A stretch of 34,163 nucleotides of DNA, taken from the NCBI GenBank assembly GCA_913051935.1, contig CAJXCU010000023.1, positions 1 through 34,163 of the forward strand, written 5' to 3'. Position 1 is the first letter of the stretch. The number at the start of each line of letters is the position of its first letter. Positions 8,424-16,540 of the stretch are shown one piece after another. Both the position numbers and the translations under genes were made by a program. The notes beneath the pieces are model-generated. The model saw only the letters and a program-made list of their open reading frames with translations. It ran no database searches and was not told where the DNA came from. The stretch comes from an uncultured Flavobacteriales bacterium (GTDB lineage Bacteria > Bacteroidota > Bacteroidia > Flavobacteriales_D > Crocinitomicaceae).

Positions 8424-8457
8424 TTGTTCCTTTATCTTATTGGATTCATTACATTTG
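8424..8457 (+). promoter_or_regulatory. Flavobacterial-type promoter before fabG
   Basis: TTG (8424-8426) and TACATTTG (8450-8457) are 23 bases apart, at the upper end of the Flavobacterium range of 17-23. The -7 element ends 17 bases before the fabG ATG. Its position supports the start at 8475 over the upstream in-frame ATG at 8373, and suggests that fabG-hemB-hutH can be transcribed separately from the ABC genes. Confidence 0.5.
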
Positions 8458-8474
8458 TCTATATAAAACAAATT

Positions 8475-9227
8475 ATGAAATTACTCGAGAACAAAATTGT
8501 ACTAATTACCGGGGGGTCGCAGGGGATAGGAAAATCCATCGCCCAAGAATGTATTCGACAAGGGGCCACTGTGGCATTTACATACAGAGATGAGAATACC
8601 CAAGATCAGGCAAAACAGGTAGAAAAAGAATTAAATCAAAACGGTGGATCGGCAAAAGCCTTTATGTCGGACGCAGCAAATTTTGATGATGCTCAGGAAT
8701 TAATTGCTGACGTTATCTCAGAGTTTGGAACAATAGACGCGCTCGTGAATAATGCCGGTATTACAAGAGATACCTTGTTAATGAGAATGTCTGAACAGCA
8801 GTGGGACGACGTAATCAATACAAATCTTAAATCTGCTTTCAATTTAACAAAAGCCGCACAGATTCCAATGCTGAAGGCTCGTTCTGGGTCAATTATAAAT
8901 ATGTCATCTGTTGTCGGCGTCAAAGGAAATGCAGGACAGGCAAATTATGCTGCTTCCAAAGCAGGTCTCATCGGATTCACGAAATCTGTTGCAGCTGAGC
9001 TTGGATCGAGGGGTATAAGGTGTAATGCAATAGCGCCTGGATTCATTGAAACTGAAATGACAAAATCGTTGGATGAGAAAGTTGTAGAAGAATGGAGAAA
9101 TGGTATTCCACTCAAAAGAGGGGGGACTCCTCTAGATGTGGCTAATACCACCGTTTTCCTGGCAAGTGATATGTCCTCATACGTTACTGGACAGACGATT
9201 CATGTCTGCGGTGGAATGTTAATGTAA
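8475..9227 (+). CDS. fabG: 3-oxoacyl-[acyl-carrier-protein] reductase
   Basis: A 250-residue NADPH-dependent short-chain dehydrogenase that reduces 3-oxoacyl-ACP in fatty-acid elongation. It has the nucleotide motif TGGSQGIG (12-19), NNAG (92-95), and the catalytic Ser145, Tyr158 and Lys162 (NMSSVVG, ANYAASKAG). The NAIAPGFIETEMT block and the C-terminal GQTIHVCGGMLM are typical FabG features. An ATG 102 bases upstream in frame would add a hydrophobic 34-residue extension that overlaps the previous gene; family length and the promoter-like element argue for 8475. The hemB gene starts three bases after the stop. No other fatty-acid gene is adjacent, so the substrate could differ from bulk acyl-ACP. 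Confidence 0.9.
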   Translation: MKLLENKIVLITGGSQGIGKSIAQECIRQGATVAFTYRDENTQDQAKQVEKELNQNGGSAKAFMSDAANFDDAQELIADVISEFGTIDALVNNAGITRDTLLMRMSEQQWDDVINTNLKSAFNLTKAAQIPMLKARSGSIINMSSVVGVKGNAGQANYAASKAGLIGFTKSVAAELGSRGIRCNAIAPGFIETEMTKSLDEKVVEEWRNGIPLKRGGTPLDVANTTVFLASDMSSYVTGQTIHVCGGMLM

Positions 9228-9230
9228 ACT

Positions 9231-10202
9231 ATGAATATTCGGCCAAGAAGAAATAGAAAAAATGCTGCGATTAGGGATATGGTCCAGGAATCGCGCCTTG
9301 GGTTAGAAAATTTAATATTTCCAATTTTTTTAAAGGACGGAGAAAACGTTAAAGAAGAAATACCTTCATTACCAAATATTTATAGATGGTCAATTGATTT
9401 GTTACTTAAAGAAATAGAGGAGTGTTTAAAACTAGGCATACGTGTCTTTGATATTTTCCCTGCGGTAGAAGAGCATCTTAAAGATAAAACTGCTACACTA
9501 AGCTACGATCCTGCAAATTTCTATTTAAAAGCAATTCAAAAGATCAAAGAAACTTTTCCAGAGGTGGTGTTAATGAGTGACGTCGCCTTAGATCCATATT
9601 CCTCTGATGGTCATGATGGTCTGGTCCGTGACGGAAAAATCGTCAATGACGAAACGCTTCCTATATTGGCTAAAATGTCTGTAGCTCAGGCTCAAGCGGG
9701 TATTGATATTATTGGACCTTCGGACATGATGGATGGGAGAGTAGAGGTTATACGCTCGGCTCTAGATGATGCTGGATATTCTGATACAAGCATCATGTCT
9801 TATACTGCTAAATACGCAAGTGCGTTTTATGGACCATTTAGAGACGCTCTTAACTCGGCTCCAAAGTCAGGTGATAAAAAAACCTATCAAATGAATACCG
9901 CCAACAAAGGTGAGGCATTAATCGAAGCACAACTCGATGTTGAAGAAGGTGCGGACATGATTATGGTCAAACCAGCTTTATGCTATTTAGATGTGATTCA
10001 CTTGCTTAAAGAAAATTTTGCAACACCCGTAACTGCATACAATGTAAGCGGAGAATACGCAATGGTTCATGCCGCAGCTCAAAAAGGTTGGATTGACTAT
10101 AATGCTGCAATGAATGAGATGCTTTTGAGCATTCGAAGAGCTGGCGCAGACGGAATTCTCACTTATTTTGCAAAGGACTTTGCGCAATCGTTAGTTGATT
10201 AA
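9231..10202 (+). CDS. hemB: Porphobilinogen synthase (delta-aminolevulinate dehydratase)
   Basis: A 323-residue cytoplasmic enzyme joining two 5-aminolevulinate molecules into porphobilinogen for haem synthesis. The two substrate-binding lysines are Lys194 (SYTAKYASAFYGPFR) and Lys247 (MIMVKPALCYLD). The metal loop at 117-130 reads DVALDPYSSDGHDG: aspartates replace the three zinc-binding cysteines of the E. coli and human enzymes, so this belongs to the Mg2+-type class seen in plants and many bacteria. RPRRNRKNAAIRDMVQE at the N-terminus is the usual arm region. It lies three bases after fabG and 14 bases before the histidase gene in an apparent operon; a functional link with those genes is not obvious. 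Confidence 0.96.
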   Translation: MNIRPRRNRKNAAIRDMVQESRLGLENLIFPIFLKDGENVKEEIPSLPNIYRWSIDLLLKEIEECLKLGIRVFDIFPAVEEHLKDKTATLSYDPANFYLKAIQKIKETFPEVVLMSDVALDPYSSDGHDGLVRDGKIVNDETLPILAKMSVAQAQAGIDIIGPSDMMDGRVEVIRSALDDAGYSDTSIMSYTAKYASAFYGPFRDALNSAPKSGDKKTYQMNTANKGEALIEAQLDVEEGADMIMVKPALCYLDVIHLLKENFATPVTAYNVSGEYAMVHAAAQKGWIDYNAAMNEMLLSIRRAGADGILTYFAKDFAQSLVD

Positions 10203-10216
10203 TCAATCCGATTACC

Positions 10217-11689
10217 ATGCATTACATAACAGATGATTTTTACAGTATCGATAAAATACATGAGATCATTGCCTCTGGCGAAGAAATAGCTATCAGTGAA
10301 AGTTGTAAAAATAAAATTCGTGACTGCTCAACTTATTTAAAAAATAAATTGTCTTCAGGGGATCAAATTATTTACGGAATAAATACCGGATTTGGCTCGT
10401 TGTGCAACACTGTTGTAAGTACTGGAGAGCTTGAGGATTTACAGATCAACCTCGTTCGTTCTCATGCTTGCGGTGCGGGTGCACAAATCCCCAACAATAT
10501 TGTCAAGCGTATACTTCTCCTGAAAGCAATCGCTTTGAGTAAAGGACACTCTGGTGTCTACTTAGAAACCGTAGAAAGAATATTGTGGTTGTATAACAAT
10601 AATGTGCTACCTGTAATTCATGAACTTGGAAGTCTCGGTGCCTCAGGAGATTTAGCACCTCTAGCACATATGTCACTATCTCTTATAGGAGAAGGTGATG
10701 TGATTTATGAAGGTGAAATAAGACCAACAGCCGAAGTATACGAACAGCTAGGTATGCATGCACTAAAGTTGCATCCTAAGGAAGGTCTCGCATTATTGAA
10801 TGGAACACAATTCATGGCGGCTTACCTTAGCAAATGTGTTACAGAGGGCTTTAAAATATTTAATGCAGCAAATGCTGTAAGCTCCATTTCTATCGATGCC
10901 CTAATGGGGCTGATTTCTCCTTTTAAAGCCAACGTAAATGGGCTGAGAAGGCAGAAGGGACAAATCGAGGTGGCACGTATTGTATTCGAAAGGCTAGAGG
11001 GTAGCGAACTGATCGATCAGCCAAAGGAACATGTGCAGGATCCTTACTCGTTAAGATGTATCCCTCAGGTCCATGGTGCGAGCAAGGATACTTTGGATTA
11101 CTGTAGAACGATTATAGAAAATGAAATTAATGCGGTCACCGATAATCCTACTATTTTTCCTGATGAGGATGAAATTATCTCTGCTGGGAATTTTCATGGC
11201 CAACCTTTGGCGCTTGCACTGGACTATTTGGCAATTGCCTTATCTGAATTGGGAAGTATATCAGAACGCAGAACCTACAAGCTTATCTCGGGAGATAAGG
11301 GGTTACCACCGTTTTTGGTCAAAAATCCCGGGCTTCATTCTGGTTTAATGATCGCACAATATTCTTGTGCCTCTATGGTTAGTCAAAACAAACAGCTTTG
11401 CACCCCGGCTTCAGTTGATACAATTGACTCCAGTAACGGTCAAGAGGACCATGTCAGTATGGGCGCAAATGCTGCGACGAAGTGTTTAAAAGTACTTAAA
11501 AATGTTCAGGATATTATTGGTATTGAGCTCATGAGTGCTGCGCAAGCAATGGAGTACAGAAGACCTTTACGGTCCTCCAAAGTAAATGAGGATTTATTGA
11601 CTAATTACAGAAAGAATGTTCCTTTTATTGAGGATGATCGTGTGCTGTCTTATGATATTAAAAAGTCAAAATCATTTTTATTCAAATGA
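10217..11689 (+). CDS. hutH: Histidine ammonia-lyase
   Basis: A 490-residue MIO-type ammonia-lyase. The Ala142-Ser143-Gly144 triad in GASGDLAPLAHMSL forms the MIO cofactor. Tyr53 (YGINTGFG), His83 (LVRSHACG) and a Glu in GQEDHVSMGANA are at the histidase positions (Tyr53, His83, Glu414 in the Pseudomonas putida enzyme). The Ala-Pro pair after ASGDL and the Glu argue for histidine rather than tyrosine; bacterial tyrosine lyases of Flavobacterium read ASGDLVQL and NQDIVSMG. The product would be urocanate. No hutU, hutI or hutG is in view, so the rest of the histidine pathway must be elsewhere or absent. The next gene overlaps its stop by four bases (ATGA). Confidence 0.88.
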   Translation: MHYITDDFYSIDKIHEIIASGEEIAISESCKNKIRDCSTYLKNKLSSGDQIIYGINTGFGSLCNTVVSTGELEDLQINLVRSHACGAGAQIPNNIVKRILLLKAIALSKGHSGVYLETVERILWLYNNNVLPVIHELGSLGASGDLAPLAHMSLSLIGEGDVIYEGEIRPTAEVYEQLGMHALKLHPKEGLALLNGTQFMAAYLSKCVTEGFKIFNAANAVSSISIDALMGLISPFKANVNGLRRQKGQIEVARIVFERLEGSELIDQPKEHVQDPYSLRCIPQVHGASKDTLDYCRTIIENEINAVTDNPTIFPDEDEIISAGNFHGQPLALALDYLAIALSELGSISERRTYKLISGDKGLPPFLVKNPGLHSGLMIAQYSCASMVSQNKQLCTPASVDTIDSSNGQEDHVSMGANAATKCLKVLKNVQDIIGIELMSAAQAMEYRRPLRSSKVNEDLLTNYRKNVPFIEDDRVLSYDIKKSKSFLFK

Positions 11690-12228
11690 TTAGTATTCAC
11701 CCGACAGATGATCAACAACCTAAAAATAGTTCAAGGCCAAAGCGTCCAAATGGGCTTTTTGTACTTTTTGTATTGACACTAATAAATGCTGGTAGTCAGC
11801 TCTTTACTTCCATCTCAGGAGTATTTAGCGGTCGTCCAGATAAATCTGTTTTTGAGGCTGTTAAAATCGAAAATGCAAAGTTGATCAATGAGATAAAAAA
11901 TTATGGACAAGACATTAATGAAGAATGGATCGATATTATACGTCAAATGGAGAAAATAACATTGGCATCGCTAGAAAATTTTCAGCTTTTCAGTTTATTA
12001 CTGCTATTGATATCTAGTTTGGGGTTGTATGGCGCTTTCAAGATGTTTAAAGGTTATAAGCTAGGTTTTCACCTTTATATTGCATACTCTTTCCTTGGCT
12101 TAATTCAATATTATTTTGTGATTAGTCCTTCTGAAATCCCAGCTTTCACTTTAATCGCAAACGGTTCAGTATCCTTATTCTTTATTCTTATGTATGGTCG
12201 ACATCTTCACTGGATGAAGGAGAATTAA
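11686..12228 (+). CDS. Unknown membrane protein, four predicted helices
   Basis: I do not recognise this 180-residue protein. It begins with a polar, proline-rich stretch (1-22) and then has four hydrophobic segments at about 23-45, 100-118, 126-147 and 151-170. A charged helical loop (50-95) with several Glu, Lys and Asp residues separates the first from the other three. It overlaps the histidase gene by four bases (ATGA), so it is probably translated from the same message. The 3' end overlaps the convergent FAD oxidase gene by four bases through the palindrome TTAA, which gives both genes their stop codon. An inner-membrane location is likely; the role is unknown. Confidence 0.75.
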   Translation: MISIHPTDDQQPKNSSRPKRPNGLFVLFVLTLINAGSQLFTSISGVFSGRPDKSVFEAVKIENAKLINEIKNYGQDINEEWIDIIRQMEKITLASLENFQLFSLLLLLISSLGLYGAFKMFKGYKLGFHLYIAYSFLGLIQYYFVISPSEIPAFTLIANGSVSLFFILMYGRHLHWMKEN

Positions 12229-13634
12229 AATATTTTTCCAGGATTTAGTATTCCATTGGGGTCAAATACTTTTTTAATTTCTCGCATTAAATTCAACGTT
12301 ATTTCTGGAAATGCAATGTGCATATATGGTTTTTGTACAAGTCCGATTCCATGTTCTCCTGAAATTGTACCACCAAGAGCCACTACTTTTTGGAAAATCT
12401 CTTCTATTGCCTTCGGAAGCTCATCGTTCCATAATTCGTCGTTCAGTGTTCCCTTGAGAATATTGACATGAAGGTTCCCATCTCCTGCGTGGCCGTAACA
12501 CACGGACTGAAAACCATATTTATTACCTATGTCTTTAACGCTTTCAAGTAATTGAGGTAGGTGAAACCTCGGAACAACGGTATCTTCCTCTTTATATGTA
12601 GAGTGTCCTTTAACGGCCTCCCCAACTTTCCTTCTCAGATTCCAAAGGGTATTTTTTTGTGCTTCGGATTCCGCAAATAGAATTTCGTCCGTTTCAAAAT
12701 TTTCTAAAACACCAATGATTTGTTCGCACTCCTTCATGAGTATTTCGGGATCAAAACCATCAACCTCAATAAGCAGGTGAGCCTCGTGTGAGTCGCTTAC
12801 TTTGATTGTGTAATCTTCTGTAAATTCCTGGGCTAAAAGCAAGGCATCCTTTTCCATGAATTCCAATCCACTGGGAACAATGCCAGCTCTAAAAATTGCC
12901 GAAACCGCCTGGCATGCTTTTTTTGCTTCATAAAAAGGAACAAGCATGAGCATATCATGTGTTGGGTGGGTCCTGAGCTTCAAAACTATTTTTGTCACTA
13001 CGCCTAAAGTACCTTCAGAGCCTACCATTAGCTGGGTAAGATTGTATCCCGTTGCATTTTTAATCACATTGGCGCCTGTCCAAATTATCTCTCCATTTGG
13101 CAGTACGACCTCCAAGTTGAGTACATACTCGTTTGTGACTCCATATTTAACTGCCTTAGGTCCACCTGAGTTTTCAGCAATATTCCCACCAATAAAACAA
13201 GAGCCTCTACTGGCCGGGTCTGGAGGGTAAAATAGTCCTTTCTCCTTCACGGCATCTTGTAAAACCTGCGTAATGACTCCGGGCTCTGTAGTTACCTGAT
13301 GATTTTTTTCATCAATACTGATAATGCGATTGAGCTTTTCAGTTGATAGAAGCACCCCCCCATGAATGGGCAATGAACCACCACTTAGACCTGTTCGTGC
13401 GCCTGCAGGAGTAACAGGTATTTTTTGTGCATTACAATATTTTAATACTTCTGCTATTTCTTTCTCATTTTCAGGGATGAGAACTACAGACGGCATGTAA
13501 ACTAAATCTTCAGTTTCATCGCTGCTATATTCTTGTAGATCAGATGCATTAGTCTTGCAGCGTTCACCAAATAAATTTTTAAAGAAATTGATATCAGCTC
13601 CTGAGATATCTGTAAATGTTGCTTTGCTACTCAT
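12225..13634 (-). CDS. FAD-binding oxidase, GlcD / D-lactate dehydrogenase type
   Basis: A 469-residue flavoprotein of the glycolate oxidase subunit D / D-2-hydroxyacid dehydrogenase family. The FAD-binding PCMH domain covers about residues 45-225, with PAGARTGLSGGSLPIHGG as the pyrophosphate loop and SGGPKAVKYGVTNEYVLNLE before GSEGTLGVVT. The C-terminal FAD-oxidase domain has YGHAGDGNLHVNIL, with metal-binding His, and GGTISGEHGIGLVQK near the end. No GlcE or GlcF subunit or Fe-S partner is adjacent, so it probably works alone on D-lactate or another D-2-hydroxyacid. The exact substrate is not readable. It diverges from the thiolase gene across a 78-base gap without a perfect promoter match. 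Confidence 0.9.
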   Translation of the reverse strand: MSSKATFTDISGADINFFKNLFGERCKTNASDLQEYSSDETEDLVYMPSVVLIPENEKEIAEVLKYCNAQKIPVTPAGARTGLSGGSLPIHGGVLLSTEKLNRIISIDEKNHQVTTEPGVITQVLQDAVKEKGLFYPPDPASRGSCFIGGNIAENSGGPKAVKYGVTNEYVLNLEVVLPNGEIIWTGANVIKNATGYNLTQLMVGSEGTLGVVTKIVLKLRTHPTHDMLMLVPFYEAKKACQAVSAIFRAGIVPSGLEFMEKDALLLAQEFTEDYTIKVSDSHEAHLLIEVDGFDPEILMKECEQIIGVLENFETDEILFAESEAQKNTLWNLRRKVGEAVKGHSTYKEEDTVVPRFHLPQLLESVKDIGNKYGFQSVCYGHAGDGNLHVNILKGTLNDELWNDELPKAIEEIFQKVVALGGTISGEHGIGLVQKPYMHIAFPEITLNLMREIKKVFDPNGILNPGKIF

Positions 13635-13712
13635 CAGTATTTAAAGGTAACAATATCCTCATATTTGATCTTGTATTCACCTAAAATTGTAATTTTATAT
13701 GAAAACAGATTC

Positions 13713-14921
13713 ATGAAAAAACAAGCCTATATTATTGATGGGATTCGAACCGCCATAGGGAACTTTGGGGGTACGCTTTCTCCTGTTCGTGCTGACGACC
13801 TTGCGGCCCACGCGATTAAAGGACTTCTGGACAGGCATTCAGATCTTGATTTTTCAAAGGTTGAGGATGTTATTTTAGGGTGTGCAAACCAGGCCGGTGA
13901 GGACAATAGAAACGTAGCTCGAATGGCAGGTCTATTGGCTGGATTACCTCCATCAGTTCCAGGAGAAACAGTAAATCGTTTATGCGCTTCCGGAATGGCT
14001 GCTGTTATTCATGCAAGCCGAGCGATTTATTCTGATTCTGGTGATTTATTTATTGCCGGTGGCGTAGAGCACATGACACGTGGTCCGTGGGTGATTTCTA
14101 AAACATCTAAAGCCTTCGGTCGAGATGCACAAATGCATGACTCATCTTTTGGATGGAGATTTATAAATCAAAAGCTACATGATGCATATGGTACAGATGG
14201 AATGGGTGTGACCGCGGAAAATTTAGTTGAGAAATATAATATTAGTCGCAAGGATCAGGATACTTTTGCGCTTTGGTCACAACAGAAAACTAAAGCAGCG
14301 CAGGAGGCTGGATTTTTTATGGATGAAATTGTACCTGTTGAAATTCCAAGGAGAAAAATGGAGCCCTTGACTTTTGATATAGATGAGTTCCCGAGGGGAA
14401 ATACAACATTAGAGAGTTTAAATGGTCTAAGACCGGCATTTAAAAAAGAGGGAACTGTTACTGCTGGTAATTCCTCAGGGCTTAACGATGGTGCAGCGGC
14501 TTTGTTAATTGCTTCTAACTCGGCTATTGAGGCGAATAATCTAAATCCTCTCGCTAGAATTGTTTCTTCTGCTGTAGCTGGCGTTGAGCCTCGAATTATG
14601 GGAATTGGTCCTGTGGCTGCCTCTCAGAAGGCATTGGAAAGAGCAGGCCTGAGTCTTGAAGATATGGATATACTTGAGCTGAATGAAGCTTTTTCAGCAC
14701 AGGTATTGGCATGTACGCGGATGTTAGGTATTCAGGATGATGATCCAAGAATCAATCCAAATGGCGGTGCCATTTCTCTTGGTCATCCGCTAGGTATGTC
14801 TGGGTCTCGAATTTTACTTACGGCCGCAAGACAACTAAACAGAACAAACAAGCGTTATGCTCTTGTAACAATGTGTATTGGTGTGGGTCAAGGATATGCT
14901 ACCATTCTAGAAAAAGCGTGA
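13713..14921 (+). CDS. Thiolase, 3-oxoadipyl-CoA thiolase-like (PcaF/PaaJ type)
   Basis: A 402-residue acyl-CoA C-acyltransferase. The acyl-accepting cysteine is Cys91 (NRLCASGM), the catalytic His is His358 ([17 protein letters not shown]) and the second Cys is Cys388 (TMCIGVGQG). The block [17 protein letters not shown] (57-73) and the GWRFIN segment match the beta-ketoadipyl-CoA thiolases of the protocatechuate and phenylacetate pathways more closely than acetoacetyl-CoA thiolases. No pca, paa or fad gene is adjacent, so it could instead be a general beta-oxidation thiolase. The ATG at 13713 is preferred to an ATG 48 bases earlier because family members start MxxAYIxDxxRTxIG. The stop overlaps the GTG of the next gene. 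Confidence 0.9.
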   Translation: MKKQAYIIDGIRTAIGNFGGTLSPVRADDLAAHAIKGLLDRHSDLDFSKVEDVILGCANQAGEDNRNVARMAGLLAGLPPSVPGETVNRLCASGMAAVIHASRAIYSDSGDLFIAGGVEHMTRGPWVISKTSKAFGRDAQMHDSSFGWRFINQKLHDAYGTDGMGVTAENLVEKYNISRKDQDTFALWSQQKTKAAQEAGFFMDEIVPVEIPRRKMEPLTFDIDEFPRGNTTLESLNGLRPAFKKEGTVTAGNSSGLNDGAAALLIASNSAIEANNLNPLARIVSSAVAGVEPRIMGIGPVAASQKALERAGLSLEDMDILELNEAFSAQVLACTRMLGIQDDDPRINPNGGAISLGHPLGMSGSRILLTAARQLNRTNKRYALVTMCIGVGQGYATILEKA

Positions 14922-16540
14922 ATCGAAAAAAGCTATTTTGTATATTTTATGTTTTGCTACTTCTAAGTAGTGGTATTTCGTGTAAAAAAAAGAATACCGA
15001 ATGGAATTCAGATTGGGTTTTGCCTCTGGTAAAGGACACATTAAATCTATTTAATTATCACAACGATAGCACTTTAGATAATACAAGTAATGGGTATGTT
15101 GTTGATATGAAACGTACCCTCTTGGATGTGTATATGAGTGACTATCTTAAACTGCCCGATACCACAATACAACAAACCTATTCTCCATCCATTGGGATTG
15201 GGAATATTCCCGCGGGATTTACATTTTACAATGCTGTAGAAACACACGATCTCAGTATTCCAGATGTGGAATTGAAAAAGGTCATTGTATCAAGCGGTAG
15301 TATCCAACTATCTGTATATAATCCAATTTCCACAAGTGCTTATTTTACGATCTCAATGCCGGGTGTTTCTCTAAATGGAATTGATTTTGAGCAAACTTTT
15401 TTTGTTGAAGCTGGTACACAAGAGCAGCCCGCTGTAGGAGAGGCTTTCATTTCATTAGATGGTTATGAACTCGACCTTCAGGGGACAGGTGTTATTGGAT
15501 CCTCTAATATTTCAGCATTCAATATATTGCAGACCTCCTTTTCAATTACGACTGATCCCGAAGGAGAAAGTTCAAGTTTATCGACTTCGGATGTTTTTGA
15601 GTTTGATGCTAAATTTGAAAATATTAAAATTCAATATGCGCAGGGTTATTTTGGTGAATTGGCTTTTTCTGACACATCAGAAATTTCCATTCCATATCTT
15701 GATCATATTCTTTCTGGTTCTGTTTCATTAAATGACATTCCCTTGACATTTTCAATTGAAAATGGAGCAAAAATACCAGCCTCAGCAACTCTCACCTTGT
15801 TAGAGAATACCAATACAAATCAGAATTCAGTTGACTTGATTTCAAGTCAGCTAAACACAGCCCATTTTATTGGTCCTGCTACAGGAGCTTGGTCCTCTTT
15901 GGTGCCAAATGAATCCTCTATTTTATTTGATGCTACCAATAGCAATCTTAGTACCTATATTGCCAATTTAGGTGTCACACATAGGATTGGCTACAATATC
16001 AGAATGAACCCATTGGGCTCCATAACAGGAAGTTACAATGAGATTTTCCCAAATAGTAAGCTAAGGGTTGAGCTCGACTCTGAATTTCCCCTAGCGCTTG
16101 GTGTAGATGGGCTCATTTTATCTGATACCATCGCATTTTCAATGAATTCGACGCGATTAAATGACTTTATGACTGCAGAGGCGATGGAGCTGCATTTAAG
16201 TTCAACAAATGCCTTTCCCATTCAGATGGGCATATCTATGGAATTTTTAGATGAGACAAATAATCTTCTTCAAAGTATACCAACAGAAATCATTCTGCGC
16301 TCATCGTTAGATGGTTCACTTGACCCTATGGATAATATGTATAAAGCATCCAGTAAGTCTGTTGTGGCTATGACTACTGAACTTTTAGAATTTTTACCGA
16401 CAACTAAAAAGATTGTGATCAAAGCCCATCTTCAAACGAATGCCTCCTTAATGCAACCCACGCCCGTTGCGATTCCCAGCAATGCTTCATTGTATTTCGA
16501 GTCTTTTTTAAAGCTAACAACAAAAAACACTTTGAAATGA
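14918..16540 (+). CDS. Unknown lipoprotein with repeated beta-rich segments
   Basis: A 540-residue protein I cannot assign. The GTG start at 14918 overlaps the thiolase stop (GTGA); an ATG 45 bases earlier would give an unlikely N-terminus lying inside the thiolase gene. From the GTG, a signal peptide ([20 protein letters not shown]) ends at a cysteine followed by three lysines, the usual look of a Bacteroidota lipoprotein. The mature part is rich in Ser, Thr and Asn and alternates short beta segments, with phrases such as NISAFNILQTSFSITT and NSKLRVELDSEFPLA suggesting several Ig-like or barrel-like modules. It is coupled by ATGA to the next gene, a probable outer-membrane protein. It is likely anchored in the outer membrane as its partner (inference). 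Confidence 0.65.
   Translation: MNRKKLFCIFYVLLLLSSGISCKKKNTEWNSDWVLPLVKDTLNLFNYHNDSTLDNTSNGYVVDMKRTLLDVYMSDYLKLPDTTIQQTYSPSIGIGNIPAGFTFYNAVETHDLSIPDVELKKVIVSSGSIQLSVYNPISTSAYFTISMPGVSLNGIDFEQTFFVEAGTQEQPAVGEAFISLDGYELDLQGTGVIGSSNISAFNILQTSFSITTDPEGESSSLSTSDVFEFDAKFENIKIQYAQGYFGELAFSDTSEISIPYLDHILSGSVSLNDIPLTFSIENGAKIPASATLTLLENTNTNQNSVDLISSQLNTAHFIGPATGAWSSLVPNESSILFDATNSNLSTYIANLGVTHRIGYNIRMNPLGSITGSYNEIFPNSKLRVELDSEFPLALGVDGLILSDTIAFSMNSTRLNDFMTAEAMELHLSSTNAFPIQMGISMEFLDETNNLLQSIPTEIILRSSLDGSLDPMDNMYKASSKSVVAMTTELLEFLPTTKKIVIKAHLQTNASLMQPTPVAIPSNASLYFESFLKLTTKNTLK

Noticed and set aside
8373-8474. N-terminal hydrophobic extension of FabG as a membrane anchor
   Set aside because: It overlaps the LolA-like gene and a promoter match, and FabG family length fits the start at 8475.
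10217-11689. Tyrosine ammonia-lyase for flexirubin pigment
   Set aside because: The residues after ASGDL and the QEDHVSM motif are those of histidase, and no ketosynthase or ACP is near.
14873-14917. ATG start for the lipoprotein gene inside the thiolase gene
   Set aside because: It would put 15 unrelated residues before the signal peptide; the GTG at 14918 overlaps the thiolase stop as a GTGA coupling site.
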